From positions 85,498,148-85,562,147 of the forward strand of contig OZ035960.1 of the NCBI GenBank assembly GCA_964034945.1: DNA of 64,000 nt, read 5' to 3'. The notes beneath the pieces were generated by a model. That model was not told the DNA's origin, made no database searches, and saw nothing but the letters and a program-made list of their open reading frames with translations. This document shows, in pieces, positions 21,945 to 31,933 of this stretch. The position numbers and the translations under genes were made by a program. This stretch comes from Chrysopilus asiliformis (Eukaryota > Arthropoda > Insecta > Diptera > Rhagionidae). Numbering within the stretch: position 1 is the first letter of the stretch; each line of letters begins with the position of its first letter.

Positions 21945-22550
21945 GTATTTTAATACCCGTATGGTGAAACCAAAGGATATATTAACTTTGCCTTACCGTT
22001 TGTAACGCCAAGATCCCGTCATCACACACAAAAATGAATTACACCAGTGTGTTTAGAATGATAAAAATAATTAATATTTGCCTGTCCGTCCGTCTGTCTG
22101 TCCGTCTGTCCGTCTGACCGTCCGTCCGTCTGACCGTCCGTCCGTCTGACCGTCCGTCCGTCCGTCCGTCCGTCCGTCCGTCTGTCCGTCTGTCCGTCTG
22201 TCCGTCTGTCCGTCTGTCTTTCCGTCTGTCCGTCCGTCTGTGGCGCGGATTGCAGGCGCCCAGATTGAGCTAGAGACTTGAAATTTTACGCAGATTCGTT
22301 TTTCGTAAAATGCAAGGCTAAGTTCGTTAATGGGCAAAAATGGACCATTAGGGGGGTGGGGGGGGTACCCCCCATACGAACGAAAACATTTTTTGCGAAT
22401 TACTCAAAAACGGTGCATCTTACATCTTATTGAAAAGTTTGCCTTCATAGTGAAATTTCGATACAACTGTTCGCCGTCAATCACCATATGGGTTTCCAAT
22501 AATTGCCAGCAATTATAGCTTCTGTTATGTTTACGATTCCGGTTACACTC
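21945..22550 (-). mobile_element. GTCY-family dispersed repeat, copy 2
   Basis: This is an inverted copy of the 10835-11373 repeat. It starts at ACCCGTATGGTGAAACCAAA and runs through a long (GTCC/GTCT)n tract of about 160 bp at 22080-22240 to the terminal hairpin AATTGCCAGCAATT near 22510. It has the longest microsatellite of the copies in the window. Confidence 0.75.
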
Positions 22551-22679
22551 CGCTTAAAAAAAAATAGCTACCGTTCTGGTTACAGAAACTGGTTCGGAAA
22601 AGGGTTTTTGCGGTTCAGCTTAATATCCAAAAATATCAATTGTTCCTCTGCAATATTTAGTTCCGGAAAAAATAGTAAA

Positions 22680-22885
22680 ATTTAAAAAAGCTTCTATTTA
22701 AAAAAAATGCACAAAAAAGAAAAAAATATTTTTTTGGTATTGTGTATCAGAAATAAAAGCGAGATGAATATTTATTTCATTGTATTTTTCATGCTTTTAT
22801 CTCGCTTTTGTTTCTTATACACAGTACCAAAAATTTTTTTTTTCCTTTTTAGTGCATTTTTTTAAAATTAAAGCTTTTTTAAACT
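22680..22885. repeat. hairpin of the hairpin/minisatellite family, copy 2
   Basis: An imperfect inverted repeat with AGCTT, GTGTATCAGAAATAAAAGCG and ATCTCGCTTTTGTTTC. It is homologous to the perfect hairpin at 11901-12120, but the arms here have diverged. Confidence 0.75.
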
Positions 22886-23034
22886 TTTTTTTATTTTTTT
22901 TTTATTTTATCCTTTTTTAGTCATTTTGTATTTGATGACTAAAAATTCAAAATAACGTCTGTCTTTCGCCCCGCTTGTTTATACTTTTTAATCTTCGAGT
23001 ATATATCCTTGATGTCTCTGAGATATTTCACAGA

Positions 23035-23590
23035 CTTTTTAACTCCAGAATCGGATTCAGCAATTTAAAAAAAACCCCAAATGAAAGTTTTCCCGGAAAA
23101 TTTGAGGAAAAGGATAATGACGTTATCCATACAGGACCTTCCATTAACCTTACAGATTCCTTAATGCCTGAATCGGCTCCAGCCATTTCAGAAACCGCCA
23201 GATGAGATTTTTTCGGAAAATTTCGGGAATAGAATATTCACGTCAGCTTAACAAGACCTTCCGTTATCCTCACAAACTTGTTAACGTCAAGACCGGATTC
23301 AGCGATCCCAAAAACTCCTAGATGAGATTTTTTTTCTGCTACATTTGAGAAAAAGATAATCATGTTATCCTTAGTGAACCTTCCGTTCTCTTTGCAAACT
23401 TTTTAATGTCAGAATTGGATTCAGCGGTCCCAAAAACCCCAAGATAAGATTTTTTTCCGGAAAATTTAAGGAAAAGGATAATCACGTTATCCTCACAGGA
23501 CCTACTTTCCGTTATCCTTACAAACTTCTTAATGCCAGAATCGGATTCATCGACCCCAAAAAAAAAGATTTTTTTCCCGGAAAATTTACT
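23035..23590. repeat. ~121-bp minisatellite, four to five units
   Basis: The block GATAATCACGTTATCC recurs in diverged form at about 23111, 23231, 23353 and 23475. The units match those at 12185-12570. Confidence 0.8.
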
Positions 23591-23745
23591 AGGACGAAGT
23601 AGTGGAAATGCTGTATTGTCAACGGTGTGCAAGATTTAGAGTCAATCGGATGAGTGGAAGTGGGACAAAATTAGATTGCAAGATTTGACCCCGCCCGACA
23701 GACAGACAGATAGATACGAAGGCAAGCGAAATAAAAGCTTTAAAT
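23583..23745. repeat. tail of the hairpin/minisatellite family, copy 2
   Basis: Contains AGGACGAAGTAGTGGAAATG, a TTGCAAGATTTGACC block, a short CAGACAGACAGATAGA tract and AATAAAAGCTTTAAA, in the same order as 12571-12760. Confidence 0.65.
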
Positions 23746-24500
23746 AATATTTAAAGAATAATATATTTTCAAATACGTGAAAAGCGTTAACGAAAAAAAT
23801 GTGGCAAATTTTATTTTCTTTAAATTTTATTATATGCGTTTTTATCAATTTACTCAATGGCGTGTCAACATCGGTTCGTCATTCGAAAAAAGAACGTTAC
23901 GCGTTATGTATACATATATAGAAGTCTATTAGAATTTCTCAGGATGTTTTCACATCAGGAAAATTCCCCCCCAACAGGTCAGGCACGTCTGCTCTGAAAC
24001 CCTATTAGCAGCCTGTTTCTGACACGGTAGCTATAACTCACCGTCATTCGAGCCACCTTTGCCAGCTTCCACGCAGGCTTACAGAATTTTGGTGGGGTCA
24101 GACTGGATGAATCAGAAGTGGTTAAACACAAAATGATGGAGCTATTTTTGCTATTTTTGTCATCCCTTATAATTCGTATAAGGTTTGGGGCAATCGGGGT
24201 ATAAGTGCTCGAATCGAATAGCTAGTTTTTCCAAAATCGTGGCTTTTTATCAACTTTTGGATAAATAACTATATGATTTTCTGAAAAAATACAATTTTTT
24301 GAAAATTTATCGAAAGCTATGCGCTTTTGTAAAAAATTCATATATACGATTTAAGGGAAATAAAATTTCGCAGATTTATTGCTTTCGCGGTTTTTTCTTA
24401 TGTATAACGGTTCTTGAGTAATTTCAAAATATGTTGTTTTAAAACTTTAAATGTTGCAGCGGTAAGTTTTGCGTTAACCACAACTGATACATTACCTACT
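23746..24500. other. no recognisable feature
   Basis: Mixed-composition spacer without gene or TIR pair. Near 23860-23880 it carries ACATCGGTTCG, which recalls the mariner end at 12790. The match is too short to call. Confidence 0.35.
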
Positions 24501-24504
24501 ATTA

Positions 24505-24948
24505 AGCTTGTCCCACAATTGGCGCGGTGCGGCAGCGGCGCGGCGCGGTTAGCTCAGAGCGGCAGGACGACAGCCGCAGTCATTTTTAAACCGAAATTAG
24601 GCGGCGCGGTTGCAGCTCTATTTGTGTTCTCATAACCTAAAAATCGCAGGAAATTTGAAGATTATTAATTTTTCCGTTTCATTTTCCGTTTCGAATGCGT
24701 TTTCAAAGTTCTTTTCCATCTTTTTACTTGATAAAAATATTTGCAACAACACTCAGAAAACATAAACAACTGTCACCGCTTCCAACCGCGTCTGAAATTA
24801 GAAACTAGACCTACTCTTCGCAGTGCCGCGCGGTTGCCGCGTTTGGTCACCGCGCAATTTTAAACCAACTCATATAAACCTATAGTTTCTACTACCATCT
24901 GTCACCGCGCCGCGCCGCGCCGCTTTGCGCGTAATTGTGGGACAAGCT
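24505..24948. mobile_element. GC-rich MITE, TSD TTA
   Basis: The ends AGCTTGTCCCACAATTGGCG and, inverted, AGCTTGTCCCACAATTACGC are flanked by TTA (24502-24504 and 24949-24951). Both arms continue as GCGGCGCGGCGCGG tracts, which stand out sharply from the AT-rich surroundings. There is no convincing open frame. The 3-bp TTA duplication suggests PIF/Harbinger. Confidence 0.85.
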
Positions 24949-24951
24949 TTA

Positions 24952-25700
24952 GATGAAGGCTTCTAAACGTCTGTTAAAATTTTTTTTTTTGTTTGAAAAT
25001 TAAAACTACGTTTTTTTTCTCACACAAATCAAATATTAGTACAAATTCTAAAAATAATGCATTTTGTCATAGGGTAAAACTTTTTTCATTGAGGTTTTTC
25101 TTTGACTAACGTATTTTTCGCTAGATTTTTTTGTATAAAGTATTTCTCACATTATTTTATTAATAAAAAATACACTTTACAAAATTAGATAATTCGCAAA
25201 TGCAATAAAATGTTTGTATGTCACTTAAATTTGCTAAATTTCACGCATAATTAAATTCTTTGTAATAATATTCAATTGTTTCAGACGTTGTCATTTCGTC
25301 GTCTCGGTAGTACTTGTTTCAGATATTCCTTTGATATTGAAGTGAATATATTTACCAAGTAATTAAATATGGATATAGCAGAAATGTTATGGAAATGTTA
25401 TCCCTCTTTTCGTCTTTTTATCTAGTGGCCATGGGACCATAACGAACGCGACATTTTTACTCATATTACATACTCGCTCAAGTCAGTTCTTGTGATCTAA
25501 TAGCCCTAGCCTACCTAAGATCAAATGGTTTAAAGTTGTATAACTGTATAAAATAAATAGACTCATCTGTGGAAAAGAGATAGGACTATTGACAAGAAAA
25601 CTGCACGAAAAGTCTGACTCAGAAAAAATGTTTTGTATTTCCTTAGCTTGCGCAATTGAATCGAAAAGTTATACTGAAAATATTTTTCAAGCATAGTGGC
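24952..25700. other. no recognisable feature
   Basis: AT-rich spacer with no coding or repeat motif recognised. Confidence 0.4.
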
Positions 25701-26235
25701 GCCAAATTTAAAAATTAAATTTTTATTTTTATGCTTCTATCTCGCTTTTATTTCTAACTAGCTTGCATACCCGTCGTTGCCGGGTTAAGTTTTTTCAATT
25801 TTTTTTTTGATGGTCTATGTTGGAGCTACACTTCAGGCCAATCGGCTCGGTAGTTTCCCCGAGAAAGGGTAACATAGAGGAAGAGCTAAGTTTCGAGATC
25901 ACTTTACCCCCTCCCCTTACTTCCCCATCTCTCGGGGTACTTTTTAATGAATCTCTGTTGTGACTGGACCCCTGGCGAACATCTATGCCAAATTTCGGTT
26001 CAATAGTTTCTCCGCGAAAGAGTAACATAGCGCAAAGACTAAGTTTCGAAATCACTTTACCCCCTCCCCTTACTCCCCTAGCCCTCACGCTACTTTTCCG
26101 TATGCCTATGTTGGAACCAGAACTACCACAGACACTCATGCCAAATTTTAAGTCAATCGGTTCAGCCGTTTTTGCGTGAAAGAGGAATAGACAGACAGAC
26201 ACCAACTCATTTTTATATATTAGTATGATTAGTAT
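25700..26235 (+). mobile_element. dispersed repeat, ACTAGCTTGCATACCCG to TTAGTATGA tail
   Basis: It begins with part of the hairpin arm (ATGCTTCTATCTCGCTTTTA), then ACTAGCTTGCATACCCGTCG, two diverged ~120-bp units (CCAAATTT.GGTTCAATAG, GAAAGAGTAACATAG, ACTTTACCCCCTCCCCTTAC), a GACAGACAGACA tract and a short tandem tail TTAGTATGA TTAGTATGA. The tandem tail recalls the ends of some RTE-related retroelements, but no reverse transcriptase is present. The same terminus occurs inverted at about 9530 and 46165. Confidence 0.55.
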
Positions 26236-26399
26236 GATCTAATATAATTTGACCTAGACGGGGAATTGGCACAAAACTAAACATTTCTGGGAAAAGGCAC
26301 AAAACTGTTGGTCGAAGGGGAAATGTCATTTCAATACAATTTTCGCGTTTTACGAAGGTCTAAATCCTTCCGCATATGAGTATTTATTTAATTGACTTA

Positions 26400-26526
26400 G
26401 GCCCGTTTGCTGAAACAAGTCATAACAATTTAAGTTGTGCTTAGCCTACTTAAACCGTAGAAATTCTGGGTCTTAAATAATTTAAGTTAAACATAAGACG
26501 CTATGACTTGTTTCAGCAAACGGGCC
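26400..26526. mobile_element. 127-bp MITE, TSD TTA
   Basis: The ends GGCCCGTTTGCTGAAACAAG are perfect inverses of each other and continue into TCATARC. TTA flanks both sides (26397-26399 and 26527-26529). The whole element is nearly palindromic. A diverged copy of the same family is the host of the nested MITE at 44602. Confidence 0.9.
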
Positions 26527-26529
26527 TTA

Positions 26530-28235
26530 TTCTTTCATTCGATTATTTTCGACGATCAGGTGGGGAATCAAAACACAAGTCAAGAAATCTTTCAAATAGC
26601 ACAACACATTCACACTGAATTTGACATTTGATGTTCCATTGCTTATATTTCAGTATCAAACCTTCATTATTAAATATTTTAGGCTCTTAAAATATAAATG
26701 TATTTTTTTAAATGAGGCGTTAAATACGCTTGAATATTTATAGTAAAACATTTGTATGTCATCAACCATTTTTAATTAAAACTTTTTCATACAAGTAAGC
26801 AACTTAATATATTTTTAAACCAGGTTGCCACATATTTCATAAAATCGGGAGAGCTTTAAAATGAATTGCGAATAACAAAACAATTTTACTAATGGGTATT
26901 AAAAGCTGGAGAAGTTTCCTGAAGTATTTCTTAATTGCAAACCTCTGTAAATAAATTCTAAGTAAAACTTTCTTCTTCTGTAAAATCCTTCTTTGCCTAA
27001 CGAGGACTTTAAAAAAATACATTTCTAAATAAAAAAGCATACAAATATATAGCTGAATTGTACATTTAGCCTAATATTCAGGAATTCAAGTGGTTTTAGA
27101 TGTTATTTATCATAATCGCACGTAGGTTTTTGCCATCTAAAATAGCAATTGTTTTAACGCCAAAAGCCGCTCAACCAACCTTAAGAATTCTAATTTTTTA
27201 CCTTACTTAGCTCGGTCACCGGAATTTAATTAATTCTCAAGCTAATACAGCTCAAAAGTTGAAGTTTAAAATTTTATGCGACTTTTCCCCTTCAACATAG
27301 AATTTATTTCCTTTCATACTTCGTATTCCTGGTCCAAACACTTTCAAGAAAGATTTCATGCAACAAATTAAAAGTTTAATTGAGTTTTGTATTTTCGTTT
27401 TTCCCGTGTCAAAAATGTTGTTTTTCGCCATTTCTTTAGCGCTGTTATTTTTATAAAACTTTTAGCTATTCAGGTATTAAGTTGAAAATAAATGGAAGTG
27501 ACGATGATAAGTGACAAAAACATTCCATTTTTTTAAATCAAATTCGAAAGATAATCACAACTCATTATTGAATTTTCTTTTTTGCCGGGTGATTGCAAAT
27601 ATTGTAAATTTCTTGTATGTAGGGTAAGGTACGGACAGATACCGCATCTTTCGGAAAAACACTGTGAAATTCTCATTTCCAAAAATACTCATATAATTTT
27701 AAATCTATAGGATAGTTTCATAATTCATCTATATCCCTTTGAAATTTAAGAACTCTGGAGCGAATAGGAAAAGAACAGTGGAAAAATAAAGAGGATCGAA
27801 TTTTGGTATCCCGCCCGGAGATGCTCGCCCGTATAGGTTTCCCAGTCGGTACGGATAGATGCCCTTTGGTAGAACGAATAATACCAACATTAACAATCTG
27901 GAAAATAGACGACTGAATACTTGATCTACTTCTTGACTCCATTGTCTTATGTCCAATTTAGAATAACGATTGCGATTACGATTCCGATTACGATTGAGCA
28001 TCCTCGACCAATGAGATCAAAGCTTTAATTTTCCTATTGTTGAAAGCTTGGTCAAGAAGCTTCAATCATAATCGCAAGCGTTAGTCTCTGCTTCGTTCGC
28101 AGCACCTTTTTATTTTACTGCAATTTTTATATGACATCTCTCCATATTAAAAATAAGGACAAATTTGACATCTGTCTTCTATGAGCCGTACCCAAAATTG
28201 CGGCAACTATCCTTATTACACATTCATCTCAGCTT
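26530..28235. other. no recognisable gene
   Basis: AT-rich sequence. A minus-strand open frame at 27718-27942 and its overlapping frame at 27729-28001 have an RNRNR run from GATTAC-like simple sequence and no recognisable domain. Confidence 0.35.
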
Positions 28236-28239
28236 TCAT

Positions 28240-28310
28240 GCAAATCTTCGGCTTCGGCCGAATGTTAAGAAAAAGTCTTCGGCCAAAAACTGACCTTTGG
28301 TCGAACTCTA
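28240..28310. repeat. CTTCGGCCGAA-type repeat fragment
   Basis: CTTCGGCTTCGGCCGAAT, TTAAGAAAAAG and GGCCAAAAACTGA are shared, inverted, with 63250-63310. It is probably one end of an old TIR element. The partner end is not visible here. Confidence 0.45.
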
Positions 28311-28496
28311 AAGTGAGGAGAAACTTTTTTGGTTTCTCTATGTTTGGTATCATATAACAAGATTTTATTCTAACGTTGGTTACCTGTATATTAGCTGTGC
28401 CATTGGGCTCTGCCGCTGTAATGTTGCGCTGCGTGACAGTTCACAGCGTTGCAGTAGCATTCGCGTTGCGTTCATTGGGCTCCAGGGGTTAAAAAA

Positions 28497-28802
28497 CACT
28501 GTTTCTTTTACTACTTTCCTTTTTCAATAAACCAAATTTTAATAATAATATAAACTTGAATAACATTAATTTTTTTATAAAATAACGCATTTGCATTACA
28601 TTGTAATATAAAAATGCATTAAAAAAAGAATGCGGTTACAATAAATTTTAATAAAAAAAGTATTAAAATCAATAACTTATTTAGATTACGTTTTAATAAA
28701 AAAAAATCTTTCGCGAAATTAAATGTAAATCTTTTATCGGTGCGGAACTGTATACAATACCAAAAAGATTAAAATTTAGCCCAAAAATGTTTACTGTGTA
28801 TG
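28497..28802. repeat. dispersed repeat homologous to 39605-39929
   Basis: About 300 bp align with the right half of the element at 39237-39929, including GCATTTGCATTACATTGTAA and GAACTGTATACAATACCAA. The left part is missing. Confidence 0.75.
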
Positions 28803-28828
28803 TAACGATTTCAGAATTCTAATGTCAT

Positions 28829-28940
28829 TCTAAACACACTGGTGTAATTCATTTTTGTGTGTGATGACGGGATCTTGGCGTTACAAATGGTAAGGCAAAG
28901 TTAATATACCTTTTGGTTTCACCATACGGGTATAAAAAGT
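28829..28940 (+). mobile_element. GTCY-family repeat, terminal fragment
   Basis: Only the last ~110 bp of the family are present, from CATTCTAAACACACTGGTG to CACCATACGGGTATAAAAAG. The copy starts just beyond the microsatellite. Confidence 0.8.
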
Positions 28941-29581
28941 ACGAAGTTGCTATATACGGCATTTGAATTCTGAACAAAAGTTACAAAATATTTTTACCAC
29001 AATGATTTAAAATTAAGCAGATAAATTTTAACTCTATTAAACATGAAATCGGTCTACAGTAAAAAAAAAAGTTAGAAGGATTCAAACTTTAAACTCAATT
29101 TACTCAAAACCATAAAAAACTACATACGACACTTTAATTCTCAGCCCACGATATGTAAATGTCAAATTCTCAACAAATGTTGGCATAAATACCTGTCAAC
29201 ATAAACCATAATAGGCATAGACTGGCATTAGTAAAGTCAAATTCTTTTCGATAGTAATTGACATAGTTGAAGATAAAAATTCCTTTTCAAAATCCATTTC
29301 GTCCAACATTTGATGTATTATATATATAATATATATTATTCTTACCATTTTATCACAAGTCGAAATTAAAATGGCAGAAATATTATTAAATTCACACTAA
29401 AATTTTAGGTTATGTTTACTATTTTCATATATCAGTTCCATTTATATCGAATCAATCATGCTTCACAAGAGTTAAACGAAGGTTTGAAAGTGGCAGCACT
29501 CCTGACACAATTATAGGTATTCACAATGATTTTCTTATTGTGGAAATGACATACGCAGTTACATATGCGCTCCTACATCTA
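28941..29581. other. no recognisable feature
   Basis: AT-rich spacer containing an (AT)n run near 29320-29345. Confidence 0.4.
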
Positions 29582-29704
29582 TTACCCCACGGTTAGACGT
29601 GCGACTAGAAGTCGCATGCCGTATCTCATCTCAGGGAAATCGCTCGTGTAAACGCCAGTTGCATGCAAGCGGGGAAAATCGCAACTCAAGTCGTATGTAA
29701 AAAC

Positions 29705-30997
29705 TAGGGCTTCTCAAACGGGATCCCGGGATCCCGTTTTCCCGGGATCCCGGGGGTAAAATATCATCCCGTTATCCCGGGATTTCAATTAAATTTCCCG
29801 GGAATCCCGCTATTTCTTATTAACATTTTTTTTACTCTTTTTAACGATATTAAAAATATTGTAACACGAAATTTGCGTAATTTTTACTTCTTTTTCCCTC
29901 TAGTAACGAATTTTGTTCAAAATTAGGAAAATATAATATATATGGTACTCCAGTTACCAATATTTTAAAATTAGAAAAAATCAAAATAGATCAAGTTACC
30001 AATATTTTGTAGTTTTGGTTTGTATCGTTGCCTGTGGTTATTTTATATTTAAGTTTTTGTAATTAAAAATATTAATACAGTAATCCCCCGCTATACGGAC
30101 GCTCGTTTTACGGAAATTCGAAGTTACGGACATGACTAATATAGGAACAAATTCGCTATACGGATAAAAAAATTCACTATTACGGACAAAAAAAAATTTT
30201 TTTTTTGAATCACAGAAAAAAATCAAGTAAAAGTCCTCCATAATTATGTTGTATTTATTGTAAATGTACATACTTAATTTCTCCGAAATTTCTGACACAT
30301 TTTGTGTATACACAAAAGAGAATTAAAAAAAGGCAATAAAAACTGCAGTGCGGTGTATTTTTAAAAAATCTATTTACTATTCTTAAGCGAGAACTCCAAT
30401 TGGGCAGAGGCAGCAGCAGAGGCAGAAGCAGAAGCAGCAGCAGAATCTGCTTTCTGTCCCACAATGAAATTTGAATTCTGACGAAAATAGCAGAAACCTA
30501 CGTAGAAACAGCTACGTTTTTTTGTCCGCGGCATGATTTGTTCCATAATATTTTGTTGGTTTTAACATATTCAATTGATTTATGCTCCATTTCAAGTAGT
30601 ATAAATATTTTTTTTCTATAATTATATATACCACTAGAAGTTAAATAATTATTTTAATATATTATACTAATCTGTTTCGTATTACGGATTTTTTTTTGGT
30701 ACGCATCTATCTATTTTTAATACGAGCTTATACTAAAATAGGTTTCTTTTTACGGATTTTCGATATACGGACAGTTTCCGTAGAACGCATCCCGTCCGTA
30801 AAGCGGGGGATTACTGTAATTGAAAATCAATAACGCATTTTTTTTGTATTGTTTTGATTTTACACATTTTTCTCCCATCTAATTGGATAAATTCTTTCTT
30901 GTTAGCGAATCCCGGGATTTCCTGGGATCCCGGGATTTTGAATATTTTTGTCCCGGAATCCCGGGATTTCAATTTCTACGGGAAATGAGAAGCCCTA
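29705..30997. mobile_element. non-autonomous hAT, TSD GTAAAAAC
   Basis: The ends TAGGGCTTCTCAAAC and, inverted, TAGGGCTTCTCATTT lie between perfect 8-bp duplications GTAAAAAC (29697-29704 and 30998-31005). The subterminal arms are tiled with CCCGGGATCCCGGG units (also TCCCGGGATTTC), likely transposase binding sites. It has no transposase. Its interior is interrupted by the element at 30078-30816. Confidence 0.9.
30078..30816. mobile_element. pogo-type (Tc1/mariner) MITE, TA duplication
   Basis: The ends CAGTAATCCCCCGCTATACG and, inverted, CAGTAATCCCCCGCTTTACG are flanked by TA (30076-30077 and 30817-30818). The TIR form is like that of pogo/Tigger elements. Repeated TACGGA/TCCGTA units fill both arms. 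No transposase frame remains. Confidence 0.88.
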
Positions 30998-31058
30998 GTA
31001 AAAACCTCATACAATCTGAGCTGCGACTGGAACTGCAAATAATTTGACATTTAAGGTT

Positions 31059-31346
31059 ATGTCTGATTTCACAATAGCAGAAAATAAGTTGAGTAGAAGT
31101 GAAATTTTGAAATTAATAAATTTGTACCGGGAAAGAGAGTGCCTATGGAAGACTGCCTCGAAATTGTATCGTAGAAACGATCTCAAGAGGCAGGCGTATG
31201 AACAAATCGGCGCGGAATTGAAACTCACAAGCGAGGAAGTGAAGAAAAAGTTGAGAAATTTACGATTCGATTTTCGGTATTCAGAAATGAGTTTCATAAA
31301 CAAAATAACTTTCTTTGTTTTCTTCCGTTTGACCTTTTTCAACTGA
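31059..31346 (+). CDS. MADF/Myb-like protein of a PIF/Harbinger-like element
   Basis: The 95-codon frame starts at the ATG of MSDFTIAENK. Residues about 17-75 fit a MADF (Myb/SANT-like) DNA-binding domain: LINLYRERECLWK at the start, a central tryptophan-to-tyrosine segment (ASKLYRR), AYEQIGAELKLT, then KKKLRNLRFDFR. In PIF/Harbinger elements such a protein helps the transposase bind DNA and enter the nucleus. The frame runs into AT-rich sequence after residue 75, so the original C-terminus may be lost. It lies within the element at 29585-31459, close to its right TIR. Whether it is still expressed cannot be judged. Confidence 0.7.
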   Translation: MSDFTIAENKLSRSEILKLINLYRERECLWKTASKLYRRNDLKRQAYEQIGAELKLTSEEVKKKLRNLRFDFRYSEMSFINKITFFVFFRLTFFN

Positions 31347-31462
31347 AGTCACATGCAATGTCGCAAGACAGCAGAGCAAATCGCAACACCTGTCAAATTG
31401 AAAAACGTTGTAGGAGGGATAATCGCATGCGACTTCTAGTCGCACGTCTAACCGTGGGGTTA

Positions 31463-31870
31463 TAATTGGGCCTTTAGATTTCAGTTCTTTAGATTTCGAT
31501 AAGTTTTCCTTTCGGTTAGGTTTTCTTTTGGAAAATTTGTCTGATGGAATCTGGCAACACGAGAAAATGGGGTTTCTCATATCGTCATGTTACAGATAGA
31601 GTCACGAAAGTGCAAAATCGTACTTTAGAGATAAACGAGTTTAAACTTATGACTTTTCTCAATGGGGAAACATTTATTGAAACACTGAATATGTAAAACT
31701 GTAATTACAGCAAAACTATTATACATGCTTATTTGAAAATCTAAACGAAGGAAGATATGGCTTCCGTGCACCTATTTAGCAGAATAACTCAAAACTGCCA
31801 AAATATCAGTTTGATGAAGTAACCTGACGATATGTTTCTCAAACTCAATTCGCATGGATCAAATTTGGCC
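31463..31870. other. no recognisable feature
   Basis: Spacer between the PIF-like element and the LINE fragment. Confidence 0.4.
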
Positions 31871-31933
31871 AAAACTTTTTTTTATAGTTCCAGCCAGAGC
31901 TTAGGGGAAGACCCTTTAATGCCGGAGCACAGC

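Larger units (their letters stand above)
29585..31459 (+). mobile_element. PIF/Harbinger-like element, TSD TTA, hosting a hAT
   Basis: The ends CCCCACGGTTAGACGTGCGA and their inverse are flanked by TTA (29582-29584 and 31460-31462). The TIR also holds GACTAGAAGTCGCATGC. A MADF/Myb-like open frame (31059-31346) sits near the right end, as expected for the accessory protein of PIF/Harbinger elements. The DDE transposase gene is absent. A hAT with its own nested insertion takes up 29705-30997. Confidence 0.88.

Noticed and set aside
22071..22337. 88-codon frame with DGRTDGQT repeats
   Set aside because: Product of the GTCY microsatellite inside a dispersed repeat.
25795..26205. 136-codon minus-strand open frame
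   Set aside because: It lies wholly within a dispersed repeat with tandem ~120-bp units. Its sequence is periodic and has no domain.
27718..28001. Two overlapping minus-strand frames with RNRNR or SRSRS runs
   Set aside because: The repeats come from GATTAC-like simple sequence. No domain was recognised.
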